DNA of 39,489 nt from Pseudonocardia sp. (GTDB taxonomy: Bacteria; Actinomycetota; Actinomycetes; Mycobacteriales; Pseudonocardiaceae), in assembly GCF_025465255.1 (NCBI RefSeq), contig NZ_JAODNI010000041.1:1-39489 (forward strand). Direction: 5' to 3'. Below are positions 1 through 7,985 of the stretch, in pieces; position 1 is the first letter of the stretch, and the number at the start of each line of letters is the position of its first letter. The notes below the pieces were generated by a model, which ran no database searches, was not told where the DNA came from, and worked only from the letters and a program-made list of their open reading frames with translations. A program made the translations under genes and the position numbers.

Positions 1-123
1 GCCCAGGCCCCGCCGCCGCCGCCCCGCCCGGCCCAGCGCCGCGCGAGCCGCGCCCGGGCGACGGTGAAGAGCCCGAACGGCCACTCCGCCGCGGACACCG
101 TCACCGAGGACCCCGACGACTGA
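1..123 (+). CDS. C-terminal tail of an unidentified protein (5' end outside window)
   Basis: The frame is open from the first base and ends at TGA 121-123, giving 40 residues: an Ala/Pro/Arg-rich stretch followed by an acidic end (TEDPDD). It carries no recognisable domain, so no function can be given. The assignment rests on the open frame, on the convergent layout with murJ, and on a strong stem-loop 23 bases after the stop that would terminate both genes. The composition is typical of a disordered C-terminal tail in a high-GC actinobacterium. Confidence 0.45.
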   Translation, partial: AQAPPPPPRPAQRRASRARATVKSPNGHSAADTVTEDPDD

Positions 124-145
124 GCCGGCCCGCCCTGCTGACCTT

Positions 146-194
146 CACGAACGGCACTTTCGCTCATACCTGTTGAGCGAAAGTGCCGTTCGTG
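146..194. terminator. Perfect 21-bp stem-loop between convergent genes, copy 1 of a repeated element
   Basis: The arms 146-166 and 174-194 are exact reverse complements around a 7-nt loop (167-173). The element lies between the stop of the plus-strand gene (123) and the stop of murJ (210), so it can serve both strands. There is no T-tract. A nearly identical 49-bp copy lies at 35563-35611 after purH. Termination is inferred from position; the symmetry and the duplication are seen directly. Confidence 0.7.
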
Positions 195-209
195 CGTTCG
201 CAGGACGGC

Positions 210-2126
210 TCAGGCGCGGACGCCGGGGAGCCTGCGCCAGAGGGGCCCGAGCTCCTTGAGCTTCAGCAGCCTCATCCCGACCAGCATCAGCGGTGCCGAC
301 ACGAGCAGCGCGACGACGAGCAGCACCCACGCCGTCCCCGCGGTCCCCAGGTCCAGCCCGAGCGCCTCGATCCCCCGGACCACGGCGTAGGCGATCGCCC
401 CGCCGACCAGCGACGCGACGAGCGTGCGCCACGTCGTCGAGAGGACCTCGCGGCTGCGTACATGCCCGAGCCGGCGGGCGATCAGGAACTGCCCCAGGAC
501 CGCGCCCACCACGAACGACAGGCTGTTCGCCAGCCCCAGCCCGAGCACCACGTTCTCCGGGGAGAACACGGCCGGGGCGAGGACCAGCAGCGGGATCTTC
601 ACCGCGACGATGACGAGCTGGACCAGCGTCGGCGTCCGGCTGTCGGTGAGCGCGTAGAACACCCGCAGCTGCAGCAGCGTCACGGCGTAGGGCAGCAGCC
701 CGAACGCGGAGACGGCCAGCGCGAGCCCCAGCTTGGCCGCGCCGCCGCCGGAGTTGCCGGCGCCGAGGGAGAACAGCGCCAGGCCGACGTGGGTGCCGAA
801 GAAGGTCAGCAGCACCGAGATCGGCACCAGGAAGACCGCGGACAGCCGGCTGCCGAGCGAGAGGTCGCTCACGACCTCGTCGAAGCGCCCGTCGGCCGCG
901 GCGCGGCTCATCCGGGGCATCAGCGCGGTCAGCAGGGACACCCCGAGGACGCCGTACGGGACCTGCAGGAGCAGCCAGGCGTTGCTGTAGATCGCGACGG
1001 CGCCGGGGTCCGCGCTCGAGCCGACCCGCGTGGTCACGATCAGCCCGGCCTGCCCGATCAGGACGTAGGCGACGACCCACAGCGCCAGCCCGCCGGCGGA
1101 GGTCAGCCGCGGGTCCCACCCCCACAGGGGCTTGAACGAGACGCCCAGCTTCCGCATCGACGGCAGCAGGACGACGGCCTGGACGACGATGCCCAGCGTC
1201 GTGCCGAGCCCCAGGACGAGCAGCTTGGTGTCGCCCATCCGCACCGGGTCGAGGCTGATCTCACCCGGCACGAGCGCGTAGACGGCCAGGACCGCCAGCA
1301 CGACGACGTTGTTCAGCACCGGCGCCCAGGCGAACGGCCCGAACACCCCCTTGCTGTTCAGGATCGCCCCGAGCAGCGCGCCGATCCCGTAGAAGAAGAT
1401 CTCCGGCAACAGCAGCACCGCGAACGCCGTGGCCAGCTCGGGGTTGGCGTTCTCCGTCGTCTGGCCGCCGAGGTACAGCTCGACGAGCGGTCCGGCCGCC
1501 AGCATCGCGACGACCGTCGCCACCAGCAGGGCCACGCCGGCGGTGGTGAGGAGCTTGCGGGTGTAGGCCTCGCCGCCGTCCGGGTCCTCCTTCTGCGCGC
1601 GGACCAGCAGCGGGATCATCACGCTGGTCAGCACACCGCCGAGGAGCAGCTCGTAGACGATGTTCGGCAGGGTGTTCGCGACCGTGTACGAGCTGTTGAC
1701 GAGCCCGAACGACAGCACCGCGACCAGCGCGATCTGCCGCAGGAACCCGGTGACCCGGCTGGCCAGGTTGGCGACCGCCATCAGGCCGCTGGACCGCATG
1801 AGCGACGGCGCGGGCCTGCCTCCGACGGGCGCGATCCGCTCCGTCGGGCGGTCGTCCTCGAAGCGCTCGGTCGGGCCGTCGCCCTGCCGGGCGAGCTGCT
1901 CGGTGGGGGCGTCGTCGTCGAGGGAGCCGTCGAGGGGGCCGTCGTGGACCGCGTTGGGGCCGCGCCGCCAGGGCGGCGGGATCGGGCGCCGAACCGGGCC
2001 CGGGCTGACCGCCCCGCCGGGAGGCCGGGTGCCGGCCGGGACCTCCCAGCGCCCACCGGCAGCCGGAGCCGGCCCTCCGGGGTGGGGGGCTTCGGGTGTC
2101 GGGGGGCTCGGCTGGTCGCGCATCAC
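210..2126 (-). CDS. murJ: Lipid II flippase MurJ (MviN family)
   Basis: This 638-residue polytopic membrane protein matches the MurJ/MviN family, which flips lipid II across the cytoplasmic membrane for peptidoglycan synthesis. About 110 N-terminal residues are Pro/Gly-rich and hydrophilic. The conserved core begins near residue 111 (RSSGLMAVANLASRVTGFLR) and is followed by many hydrophobic segments, consistent with about 14 helices. The C terminus ends shortly after the last helix, so the large pseudokinase region known from mycobacterial MviN is absent. Three PTExΦ motifs (Thr75, Thr86, Thr95) sit in the N-terminal extension. The first codon could be GTG 2126 or ATG 2123; neither has a clear ribosome site. 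It ends 15 bases from a stem-loop. Family assignment is secure; the exact start is not. Confidence 0.93.
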   Translation of the reverse strand: MMRDQPSPPTPEAPHPGGPAPAAGGRWEVPAGTRPPGGAVSPGPVRRPIPPPWRRGPNAVHDGPLDGSLDDDAPTEQLARQGDGPTERFEDDRPTERIAPVGGRPAPSLMRSSGLMAVANLASRVTGFLRQIALVAVLSFGLVNSSYTVANTLPNIVYELLLGGVLTSVMIPLLVRAQKEDPDGGEAYTRKLLTTAGVALLVATVVAMLAAGPLVELYLGGQTTENANPELATAFAVLLLPEIFFYGIGALLGAILNSKGVFGPFAWAPVLNNVVVLAVLAVYALVPGEISLDPVRMGDTKLLVLGLGTTLGIVVQAVVLLPSMRKLGVSFKPLWGWDPRLTSAGGLALWVVAYVLIGQAGLIVTTRVGSSADPGAVAIYSNAWLLLQVPYGVLGVSLLTALMPRMSRAAADGRFDEVVSDLSLGSRLSAVFLVPISVLLTFFGTHVGLALFSLGAGNSGGGAAKLGLALAVSAFGLLPYAVTLLQLRVFYALTDSRTPTLVQLVIVAVKIPLLVLAPAVFSPENVVLGLGLANSLSFVVGAVLGQFLIARRLGHVRSREVLSTTWRTLVASLVGGAIAYAVVRGIEALGLDLGTAGTAWVLLVVALLVSAPLMLVGMRLLKLKELGPLWRRLPGVRA

Positions 2127-2181
2127 CTGCCATCGTGCCGGACGGGTGACGTGGCGTCCCGACCCGCCTGTCGATCGGCTC

Positions 2182-3456
2182 TCAGCGGAGGGCGTCGATC
2201 AACAGCCGCGGGCGTTCGGCCGGCTCCTCCGACACGACCAAACCGGAGGACAGCGCAGCGCGGGCCCCGGCGACCGCGGCTGGCGTGTCCGTGTGCAGCT
2301 CCAGCAGCGGCTGCCCGGCCTCGACCTCCTCCCCGACCTCGACGAGCAGCCGGACGCCCGCACCGGCCTGCACCGCGTCCTCCTTGCGGGCCCGGCCGGC
2401 CCCGAGCCGCCACGCCGCGATCCCGACGGCCAGCGCGTCGCAGGTCGAGAGCACCCCGGATCGCTCCGCGACGACCGGCTCGACGTGGGCCGCGACGGGC
2501 AGCGGCGCGGACGGGTCCCCGCCCTGCGCCGCGATCATCCGTTCCCACACCTCGTAGGCCGCGCCCGAGGCGAGGACCGCGGCGGGGTCGGCGTCGAGGC
2601 CGGCGAGCGCGAGCATCTCCCGCGCCAGCGCGACCGTCAGCTCGACGACGTCCGCCGGCCCGCCGCCGCGCAGCACCTCCACGGACTCGGCGACCTCCAG
2701 CGCGTTCCCGACCGTCCGGCCGAGCGGGACCGACATGTCCGTGAGCAGCGCCCGCGTCGGCAGCCCGTGGGCTCCGCCGATCGCGACCATGGTCCGGGCC
2801 AGCTCGGTCGAGCGGTCGAGGGACTTCATGAACGCCCCGGACCCGACCTTGACGTCCAGGACCAGCCCGCCGGTGCCCTCGGCGATCTTCTTGCTCATGA
2901 TCGAGCTGGCGATGAGCGGGATGGACTCGACGGTGCCCGTGACGTCGCGCAGCGCGTAGAGCTTGCGGTCCGCGGGGGCGAGCGTGGGCGTGGTCGCGCA
3001 GATGACGACCCCGACGTCCGCGAGCTGCGCCGCGATCTCCTCGGCGTTGAGCGACGCCCGCCAGCCCGGGATGGACTCGAGCTTGTCCAGGGTGCCGCCG
3101 GTGTGCCCGAGGCCGCGGCCCGAGAGCTGCGGGACGGCCGCCCCGCAGGCGGCGACGAGCGGCGCGAGCGGCAGCGTGATCTTGTCCCCGACCCCGCCGG
3201 TGGAGTGCTTGTCGACCAGCGGGCGGCCGACGTCCGGCAGCGCGAGGACCTCTCCGGAGTCGATCATCGCCTGGGTCCACCGGGAGATCTCCTGTGCCTC
3301 CATGCCGTTCAGCAGGATCGCCATGGCCAGCGAGGCCATCTGCTCGTCCGCGACGTCCCCGCGGGTGTACGCGGCGAGCACCCAGTCGATCGCCTCGTCG
3401 GACAGGTGCCCACCGTCCCGCTTGGTGGTGATCACGTCGACCGCACTGAAGGTCAC
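2182..3456 (-). CDS. deoA: Thymidine / pyrimidine-nucleoside phosphorylase
   Basis: The 424-residue product is a thymidine/pyrimidine-nucleoside phosphorylase, which splits pyrimidine (deoxy)nucleosides with phosphate into base and (deoxy)ribose-1-phosphate. It shows the family phosphate-binding signature DKHSTGGVGDK near residues 82-92, then LSGRGLGHTGGTLDKLES, and a C-terminal domain with a barrel-sandwich-like stretch (VEVGEEVEAGQPLLELHT). The length is normal. It lies 64 bases downstream of cytidine deaminase on the same strand, at the distal end of the nucleoside-uptake cluster, so imported pyrimidine nucleosides are its likely substrate. Choosing between DeoA and Pdp (substrate breadth) is not possible from sequence alone. 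Confidence 0.93.
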   Translation of the reverse strand: MTFSAVDVITTKRDGGHLSDEAIDWVLAAYTRGDVADEQMASLAMAILLNGMEAQEISRWTQAMIDSGEVLALPDVGRPLVDKHSTGGVGDKITLPLAPLVAACGAAVPQLSGRGLGHTGGTLDKLESIPGWRASLNAEEIAAQLADVGVVICATTPTLAPADRKLYALRDVTGTVESIPLIASSIMSKKIAEGTGGLVLDVKVGSGAFMKSLDRSTELARTMVAIGGAHGLPTRALLTDMSVPLGRTVGNALEVAESVEVLRGGGPADVVELTVALAREMLALAGLDADPAAVLASGAAYEVWERMIAAQGGDPSAPLPVAAHVEPVVAERSGVLSTCDALAVGIAAWRLGAGRARKEDAVQAGAGVRLLVEVGEEVEAGQPLLELHTDTPAAVAGARAALSSGLVVSEEPAERPRLLIDALR

Positions 3457-3520
3457 AGCGTGTCTTCCCTGTTCAGGCGGCCCTGTGCGCGTGGAACCTC
3501 GTTCTAGCGAGGTTTCCCGT

Positions 3521-3919
3521 TCACAGGGGGAGGTGGGTGGGGCCGAACGCGTCAGGCAGCGCGTCGGCGAGGGTGACGACGCCGCGGGGCGTGTCGAGCA
3601 GGCAGTCCGGGCCGCCGAGCTCGTAGAGGATCTGCCTGCAGCGCCCGCACGGCATCAGCAGCTCCCCCGTGCCCGAGCGGCAGGCGACGGCGACGAAGCG
3701 GCCGCCGCCGGTCAGCCGGAGCTGGCCCGCCATCGTGCACTCCGCGCAGAGGCCCAGGCCGTACGACGCGTTCTCGACGTTGCAGCCGGTCACGACGCGG
3801 CCGTCGTCGCACAGGGCGGCGGCGCCCACGTGCAGGCGCGAGTAGGGCGCGTAGGCCGAGCCCGCGGCGGTCACCGCGTCCGCACGCAGGGCGTCCCAGT
3901 CGACGTCAGTCACCTTCAC
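3521..3919 (-). CDS. cdd: Cytidine deaminase
   Basis: This 132-residue homotetrameric-type cytidine deaminase converts cytidine or deoxycytidine to the uridine form with release of ammonia. The zinc site is visible: CAE (in NASYGLGLCAECTM), where Cys replaces the His of the E. coli-type enzyme and Glu is the proton shuttle, and PCGRCRQ. The start is GTG 3919, which lies inside the 3' end of the upstream permease gene (14-nt overlap), pointing to translational coupling within the salvage operon. The length matches the short bacterial class. Confidence 0.94.
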   Translation of the reverse strand: MKVTDVDWDALRADAVTAAGSAYAPYSRLHVGAAALCDDGRVVTGCNVENASYGLGLCAECTMAGQLRLTGGGRFVAVACRSGTGELLMPCGRCRQILYELGGPDCLLDTPRGVVTLADALPDAFGPTHLPL

Positions 3920-5177
3920 CCTTCCGGTACTCGGCGCCGACCGCGGCCGGAGGTCTCAACCGTTGCGACGCCGCCGCCAGCACCAGGAGCGTGACGAGCT
4001 GCGGCGCGTAGGTCGCGAACTCGCGCGGGACGGTGTCGATCGAGTAGTAGACGAGGTAGACGAGGATGCCCGCCACCAGCGCGATCGCCGCGGACAGCCA
4101 GTTCCGCCGGGCCGCCCACACCACCGCGAGGACGACGGCGAGCAGCGTGCCGCCGTAGAGCAGCGCGTGCACCGCCTCGCCCCCGGCGCGCAGCTGCAGG
4201 CCGTCGACGTAGCCGAAGAGCGCCGCACCGCCGAGCAGGCCGCCCGGCCGCCAGTTGCCGAAGATCATCGCGGCGAGGCCGATGTAGCCGCGGCCGCCGG
4301 TCTGGTTCTCCAGGTAGCCCAGCTGCCCGGGGTTGAGCACCAGCGCCGCGCCGCCGAGGCCCGCGAGCCCACCGGAGATCAGGACGGCGAGGTACTTGTG
4401 CCGCACCACGTCCACGCCGAGCGACTCCGCCGCCACCGGGTTCTCCCCGCACGAGCGCAGCCGCAGGCCGAACCGGGTGCGCCAGAGGATCCAGTAGCTG
4501 AGCGGGACGAGCGCGAAGGCGATGATCACCAGCGGCGTGAGGCCGGAGAGGATCCCACCGAGCAGGCCGGCGACGTCGGAGAGGAACACCCGTTGTTGCT
4601 GCTCCACCGCTTCCAGCCCGTCGGCGAGCGGCTGGATGGAGAACTCGCTGAAGCCGGGGACCTTCGGGGACTCGCGCGGGTTGCGGGAGATCGGCTGGAA
4701 GACCAGCGTCGCCAAGTACTTCGTCAGGCCCAGCGCGAGCAGCGTGATCGCGACGCCGGAGACGATGTGGTTGACGTTGAACGTCACGGTCGCGACGGCG
4801 TGCAGCAGGCCGCCGAGCGCCCCGAACACAAGCCCGCCCACGAGCGCGGCCCAGGGCCCCCACTGGTAGCCGGCCCACGCCGCACCCCAGGTGCCGAGGA
4901 CCATCATCCCCTCGAGGCCGATGTTGATCACGCCCGCGCGTTCGGACCAGAGGCCGCCGAGGCCGGCGAGCAGGATCGGCAGCAGCAGCCGGACGGCCGC
5001 CTGCGCGGTGCCGGATGACGTCAGCTGGATCTGCCCGGTCAGCGTCGCGGTCACCGACAGGATCACCAGGCCGATGGCCACGACGACCATCGGCCGGGCC
5101 CAGCGTGGGATGCCGAGCCGGCGCGGGGGCTTCGAGGTGGGCGGGACGCCGGGGGCGTCGAGCACGGTGTCGCTCAC
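3906..5177 (-). CDS. Nucleoside ABC transporter permease, second subunit (YufQ/NupQ type)
   Basis: This 423-residue inner-membrane permease of the BPD_transp_2 family contains GGLWSERAGVINIGLEGMM, the motif that characterises the nucleoside-import branch, and later GENPVAAESLGVD, a cytoplasmic coupling-type segment. Hydrophobic helices run through most of the protein. The GTG start at 5177 overlaps the stop of the first permease by 4 nt (GTGA). The open frame continues far upstream, but that part lies over the first permease in another frame and is not coding. It should form the channel with the neighbouring permease, powered by the two-domain ATPase. Substrate is inferred from the BMP protein and the adjoining deaminase and phosphorylase. 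Confidence 0.88.
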   Translation of the reverse strand: MSDTVLDAPGVPPTSKPPRRLGIPRWARPMVVVAIGLVILSVTATLTGQIQLTSSGTAQAAVRLLLPILLAGLGGLWSERAGVINIGLEGMMVLGTWGAAWAGYQWGPWAALVGGLVFGALGGLLHAVATVTFNVNHIVSGVAITLLALGLTKYLATLVFQPISRNPRESPKVPGFSEFSIQPLADGLEAVEQQQRVFLSDVAGLLGGILSGLTPLVIIAFALVPLSYWILWRTRFGLRLRSCGENPVAAESLGVDVVRHKYLAVLISGGLAGLGGAALVLNPGQLGYLENQTGGRGYIGLAAMIFGNWRPGGLLGGAALFGYVDGLQLRAGGEAVHALLYGGTLLAVVLAVVWAARRNWLSAAIALVAGILVYLVYYSIDTVPREFATYAPQLVTLLVLAAASQRLRPPAAVGAEYRKGEGD

Positions 5178-6274
5178 GACGACACCCCCTCCGGCGACGG
5201 CGCCTTTGCGTTCGCCAGCGCCCTGAGCTGCGCCGCCACCCGTCTCTGCTCGGCGGCGAGCTCGTAGCGGCGGACGATCTCGTAGGCCACGACGACCGAC
5301 AGCACGATCAACCCCTGCATGATCAGCAAGATCTCCCGGGGCACCCCGACGACGTCGAGGGCCACCGCGGACTTGTCCAGGAACGCCCACAGCAGCGCGC
5401 CGATCGCGATGCCGACGGGGTGGTTGCGGCCCAGCAGGGCGATCGCGATGCCGGTGAAGCCGTAGCCCTGCGGCGACGTCAGCGTGTAGGCGTAGTCCCG
5501 GCCGAGCAGCTCGGGCAGGCCCGCCAGGCCTGCGACGGCACCGGACATCAGCAGCGCGATCAGGACCATCCGGCGGGCGTCGACGCCACCGGCCGTCGCG
5601 GCCGAGGGGGACTCGCCGGAGGCCTTGAGCTCGAAGCCGAACCGGGTGCGGCCCAGCAGGAACCAGTAGCCGGTGCCGAGCGCGGCGACCACCAGGATCA
5701 TCCCGAAGATCGTCCCCGAGCTGCCGAGGTGCAGGCCCGGGAAGTGCCCGGACTCCGGGATCGGCGGGGTGGTGATGTTGTTGCCGCTCAGCGCGCCGAA
5801 CGTGTCCGGACGGATCAGGAACGCGATCAGGCCGGTCGCGACGGCGTTCAGCATGATCGTCGAGATGACCTCGCTGACCCCGCGGTAGGCCCGCAGCACC
5901 GCCGGGATCGCCGCCCACAGGGCCCCGACGAGCGCCCCGACCAGGATGATCACGATGGTCCGGATCACCGGCGGCAGCGGCACGGTCCCGCCGACGATGG
6001 CCGCGACGCACGCGGCGAGCCGGTACTGGCCCTCGACACCGATGTTGAACAGCTTCATCTGGAAGCCGATCGCGACGGCGAGCGCGACGAGGTAATAGAT
6101 CGCCGCGCTGTTCAGGATGTCGACCGCGGTGGTGCCCTGGCCGACCTGCGTGATCATCACCCGCAGAGCCGTGAGCGGCGAGTCCCCGCTGATCAGCAGG
6201 GCCACCGCGCACAGCAGCGCGGAGAACACGACGGCCAGCGCCGGTGCGACGAGCACCGTCCGGACGCGGGTCAC
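5174..6274 (-). CDS. Nucleoside ABC transporter permease, first subunit (YufP/NupP type)
   Basis: This 366-residue polytopic permease carries the family motif IGFQMKLFNIGVEGQYRLAA and the later FELKASGESPSAATAGGVD stretch expected to face the ATPase. The start is GTG 6274, which overlaps the ATPase stop by 4 nt (GTGA). The C terminus ends with a cytoplasmic helical tail. It pairs with the permease encoded immediately downstream. Together with the BMP-type lipoprotein and the duplicated ATPase it makes a complete importer of the kind known to carry nucleosides in Bacillus and Streptococcus. Confidence 0.88.
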   Translation of the reverse strand: MTRVRTVLVAPALAVVFSALLCAVALLISGDSPLTALRVMITQVGQGTTAVDILNSAAIYYLVALAVAIGFQMKLFNIGVEGQYRLAACVAAIVGGTVPLPPVIRTIVIILVGALVGALWAAIPAVLRAYRGVSEVISTIMLNAVATGLIAFLIRPDTFGALSGNNITTPPIPESGHFPGLHLGSSGTIFGMILVVAALGTGYWFLLGRTRFGFELKASGESPSAATAGGVDARRMVLIALLMSGAVAGLAGLPELLGRDYAYTLTSPQGYGFTGIAIALLGRNHPVGIAIGALLWAFLDKSAVALDVVGVPREILLIMQGLIVLSVVVAYEIVRRYELAAEQRRVAAQLRALANAKAPSPEGVSS

Positions 6275-7848
6275 GAGCCCTCCTTCGCGAGGTTCGGGCC
6301 GGAGCCGGCACCGGTCATCGCCGTGCCCAGCTCCTCGGGGGTGACGGTGGAGGGGTCCGCGGTGGCGACGAGCCTGCCGCGCAGGATCACCGCGATCGAG
6401 TCCGAGAGCCCGATGAGCTCGTCCAGGTCCGCGCTGATCAGCAGGACCGCGAGCCCTCGGGCCCGAGCCTGCCGCAGCTCCTCCCAGATGCCCGTCTGCG
6501 CGCCGACGTCGACGCCGCGGGTGGGGTGGGAGGCGATGAGCAGCACCGGGTCCCCGGACAGCTCCCGCCCGACGACGAGCTTCTGCTGGTTCCCGCCGGA
6601 CAGGGCGGCCGCGTGCACGTCGACGCCGGGGGTGCGGACGTCGAAGTCGGCGACGATCCGCTCGGTGTCCCTGCGCGCGGCCGCCCGGTCGATCAGCGGT
6701 CCGCGGGCGATCGGCGGGCGGCTCTGGTGGCCGAGGATCCGGTTCGCCCACAACGGCTGCGACGCCAGGAGGCCGTGCCGGGTGCGGTCCTCCGGCACGT
6801 AGCCGATCCCGGCCTCGCGCCGGTGCAGCGTCGAGGCGTGGGAGATGTCCCTCCCGCCGAGCGTGATCGTGCCGTGCGCGCCGCGGCGCATGCCCATGAT
6901 CGTCTCGACGAGCTCGGTCTGCCCGTTGCCCTCGACCCCGGCGATGCCCAGGACCTCACCGGCGTGCACGACCAGCGAGACGTCCTCGAGCACGTGGCGG
7001 CCGCCGTCGTCGGCCGCCAGGGAGAGCTGTGAGACCGTCAGCACCTCGCGGTCGGTGACCGTGGACTCCCGGGTCTCCGGGGTCGGGAGCTCGCTGCCGA
7101 CCATCATCTCGGCCAGCTGCCGGCTGCTCACCGCCTTCGGGTCGGCGGTGCCGACGGTGGTGCCGCGACGGATCACGGTGATCGTGTCCGCGATGGCCCG
7201 CACCTCGTCTAGCTTGTGGGAGATGAAGAGGAACGTGTAGCCGTCGGCACGCATCGTGCGCAGGGTGTCGAACAGGTCGTCGACCTCCTGCGGGACCAGC
7301 ACGGCCGTCGGCTCGTCGAGGATCACCGTGCGGGCGCCGCGGTAGAGGACCTTGAGGATCTCCAGCCGCTGCCGGTCCGCGACGCCGAGCCGCTCGACCA
7401 GCATCCCCGGGTCCACCCGCAGGCCCACCGTCCCGGCCAGCTCCTGGATCCGGGCCCGGGCCTTCGCGCCGATCCCGTGGGAGGCCTCGGCCCCGAGCAG
7501 GACGTTCTCGGCGACGGTCAGGTTGTCCGCCAGCATGAAGTGCTGGTGGACCATCCCGATCCCGGCCCGGATCGCGTCCGCCGGGGAGCGGAACCGGACC
7601 TGCCGCCCGTCGACGGTGATCGTGCCCTCGTCCGGCGGCTGCATGCCGTAGAGGATCTTCATCAGGGTCGACTTGCCGGCCCCGTTCTCCCCGCACAGCG
7701 CGTGCACCTCACCGGTGCGCACCCGCAGGTGGATGTCGCTGTTGGCGACGACGCCGGGGAAGCGTTTCGTGATGCCTGCCAGCTCGACGGCCCACTCCCC
7801 CGCAGTCGATCCCCCAGGCCCGGCACCGCTGTTGCCGCTCGCGGTCAT
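6271..7848 (-). CDS. Nucleoside ABC transporter ATP-binding protein, two ATPase domains
   Basis: The 525-residue protein has two fused ABC ATPase domains, as in sugar and nucleoside importers. Domain 1 has Walker A GENGAGKST, a degenerate signature (LGVADRQRLEI) and Walker B VILDEPTAV. Domain 2 has a proper signature LSGGNQQKLVVGREL, while its Walker A region (IAGVEGNGQTELVE) lacks the usual GKS/T, so only one fully canonical composite site is expected; this asymmetry is normal for the family. ATG 7848 was chosen because the frame upstream of it is compositionally unlike coding sequence and would run into the BMP terminator. It is followed by the two permeases through GTGA overlaps. Confidence 0.92.
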   Translation of the reverse strand: MTASGNSGAGPGGSTAGEWAVELAGITKRFPGVVANSDIHLRVRTGEVHALCGENGAGKSTLMKILYGMQPPDEGTITVDGRQVRFRSPADAIRAGIGMVHQHFMLADNLTVAENVLLGAEASHGIGAKARARIQELAGTVGLRVDPGMLVERLGVADRQRLEILKVLYRGARTVILDEPTAVLVPQEVDDLFDTLRTMRADGYTFLFISHKLDEVRAIADTITVIRRGTTVGTADPKAVSSRQLAEMMVGSELPTPETRESTVTDREVLTVSQLSLAADDGGRHVLEDVSLVVHAGEVLGIAGVEGNGQTELVETIMGMRRGAHGTITLGGRDISHASTLHRREAGIGYVPEDRTRHGLLASQPLWANRILGHQSRPPIARGPLIDRAAARRDTERIVADFDVRTPGVDVHAAALSGGNQQKLVVGRELSGDPVLLIASHPTRGVDVGAQTGIWEELRQARARGLAVLLISADLDELIGLSDSIAVILRGRLVATADPSTVTPEELGTAMTGAGSGPNLAKEGS

Positions 7849-7926
7849 GCCCCCACTCTCTCGTGATCGTTGGCCCGGCCGCAGCGCGAGGGCGCAGCCC
7901 GGACGACGCCGCAGCCCGAACGACGA

Positions 7927-7969
7927 GCGGGGCGCGGGAGCCACCGAGAAGGTGTCTCCCGCGCCCCGC
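7927..7969 (-). terminator. Stem-loop after the BMP lipoprotein gene
   Basis: Arms 7927-7940 and 7956-7969 pair perfectly over 14 bp around a 15-nt loop, 16 bases past the BMP stop codon. It lacks a T-tract. It probably lowers read-through, so that the abundant binding protein is made in excess over the ATPase and permeases downstream. Function is inferred. Confidence 0.6.
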
Positions 7970-7985
7970 CCCGTACGGTGCGTCC

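Noticed and set aside
183..2744. Plus-strand open frame of 853 codons across murJ and deoA
   Set aside because: Low-complexity Asp/Gln/Arg/His translation typical of a shadow frame; it begins inside the stem-loop.
3906..6311. One 801-residue protein covering both permeases
   Set aside because: The upstream half is out of frame with the first permease and has no membrane helices; the real second permease begins at GTG 5177.
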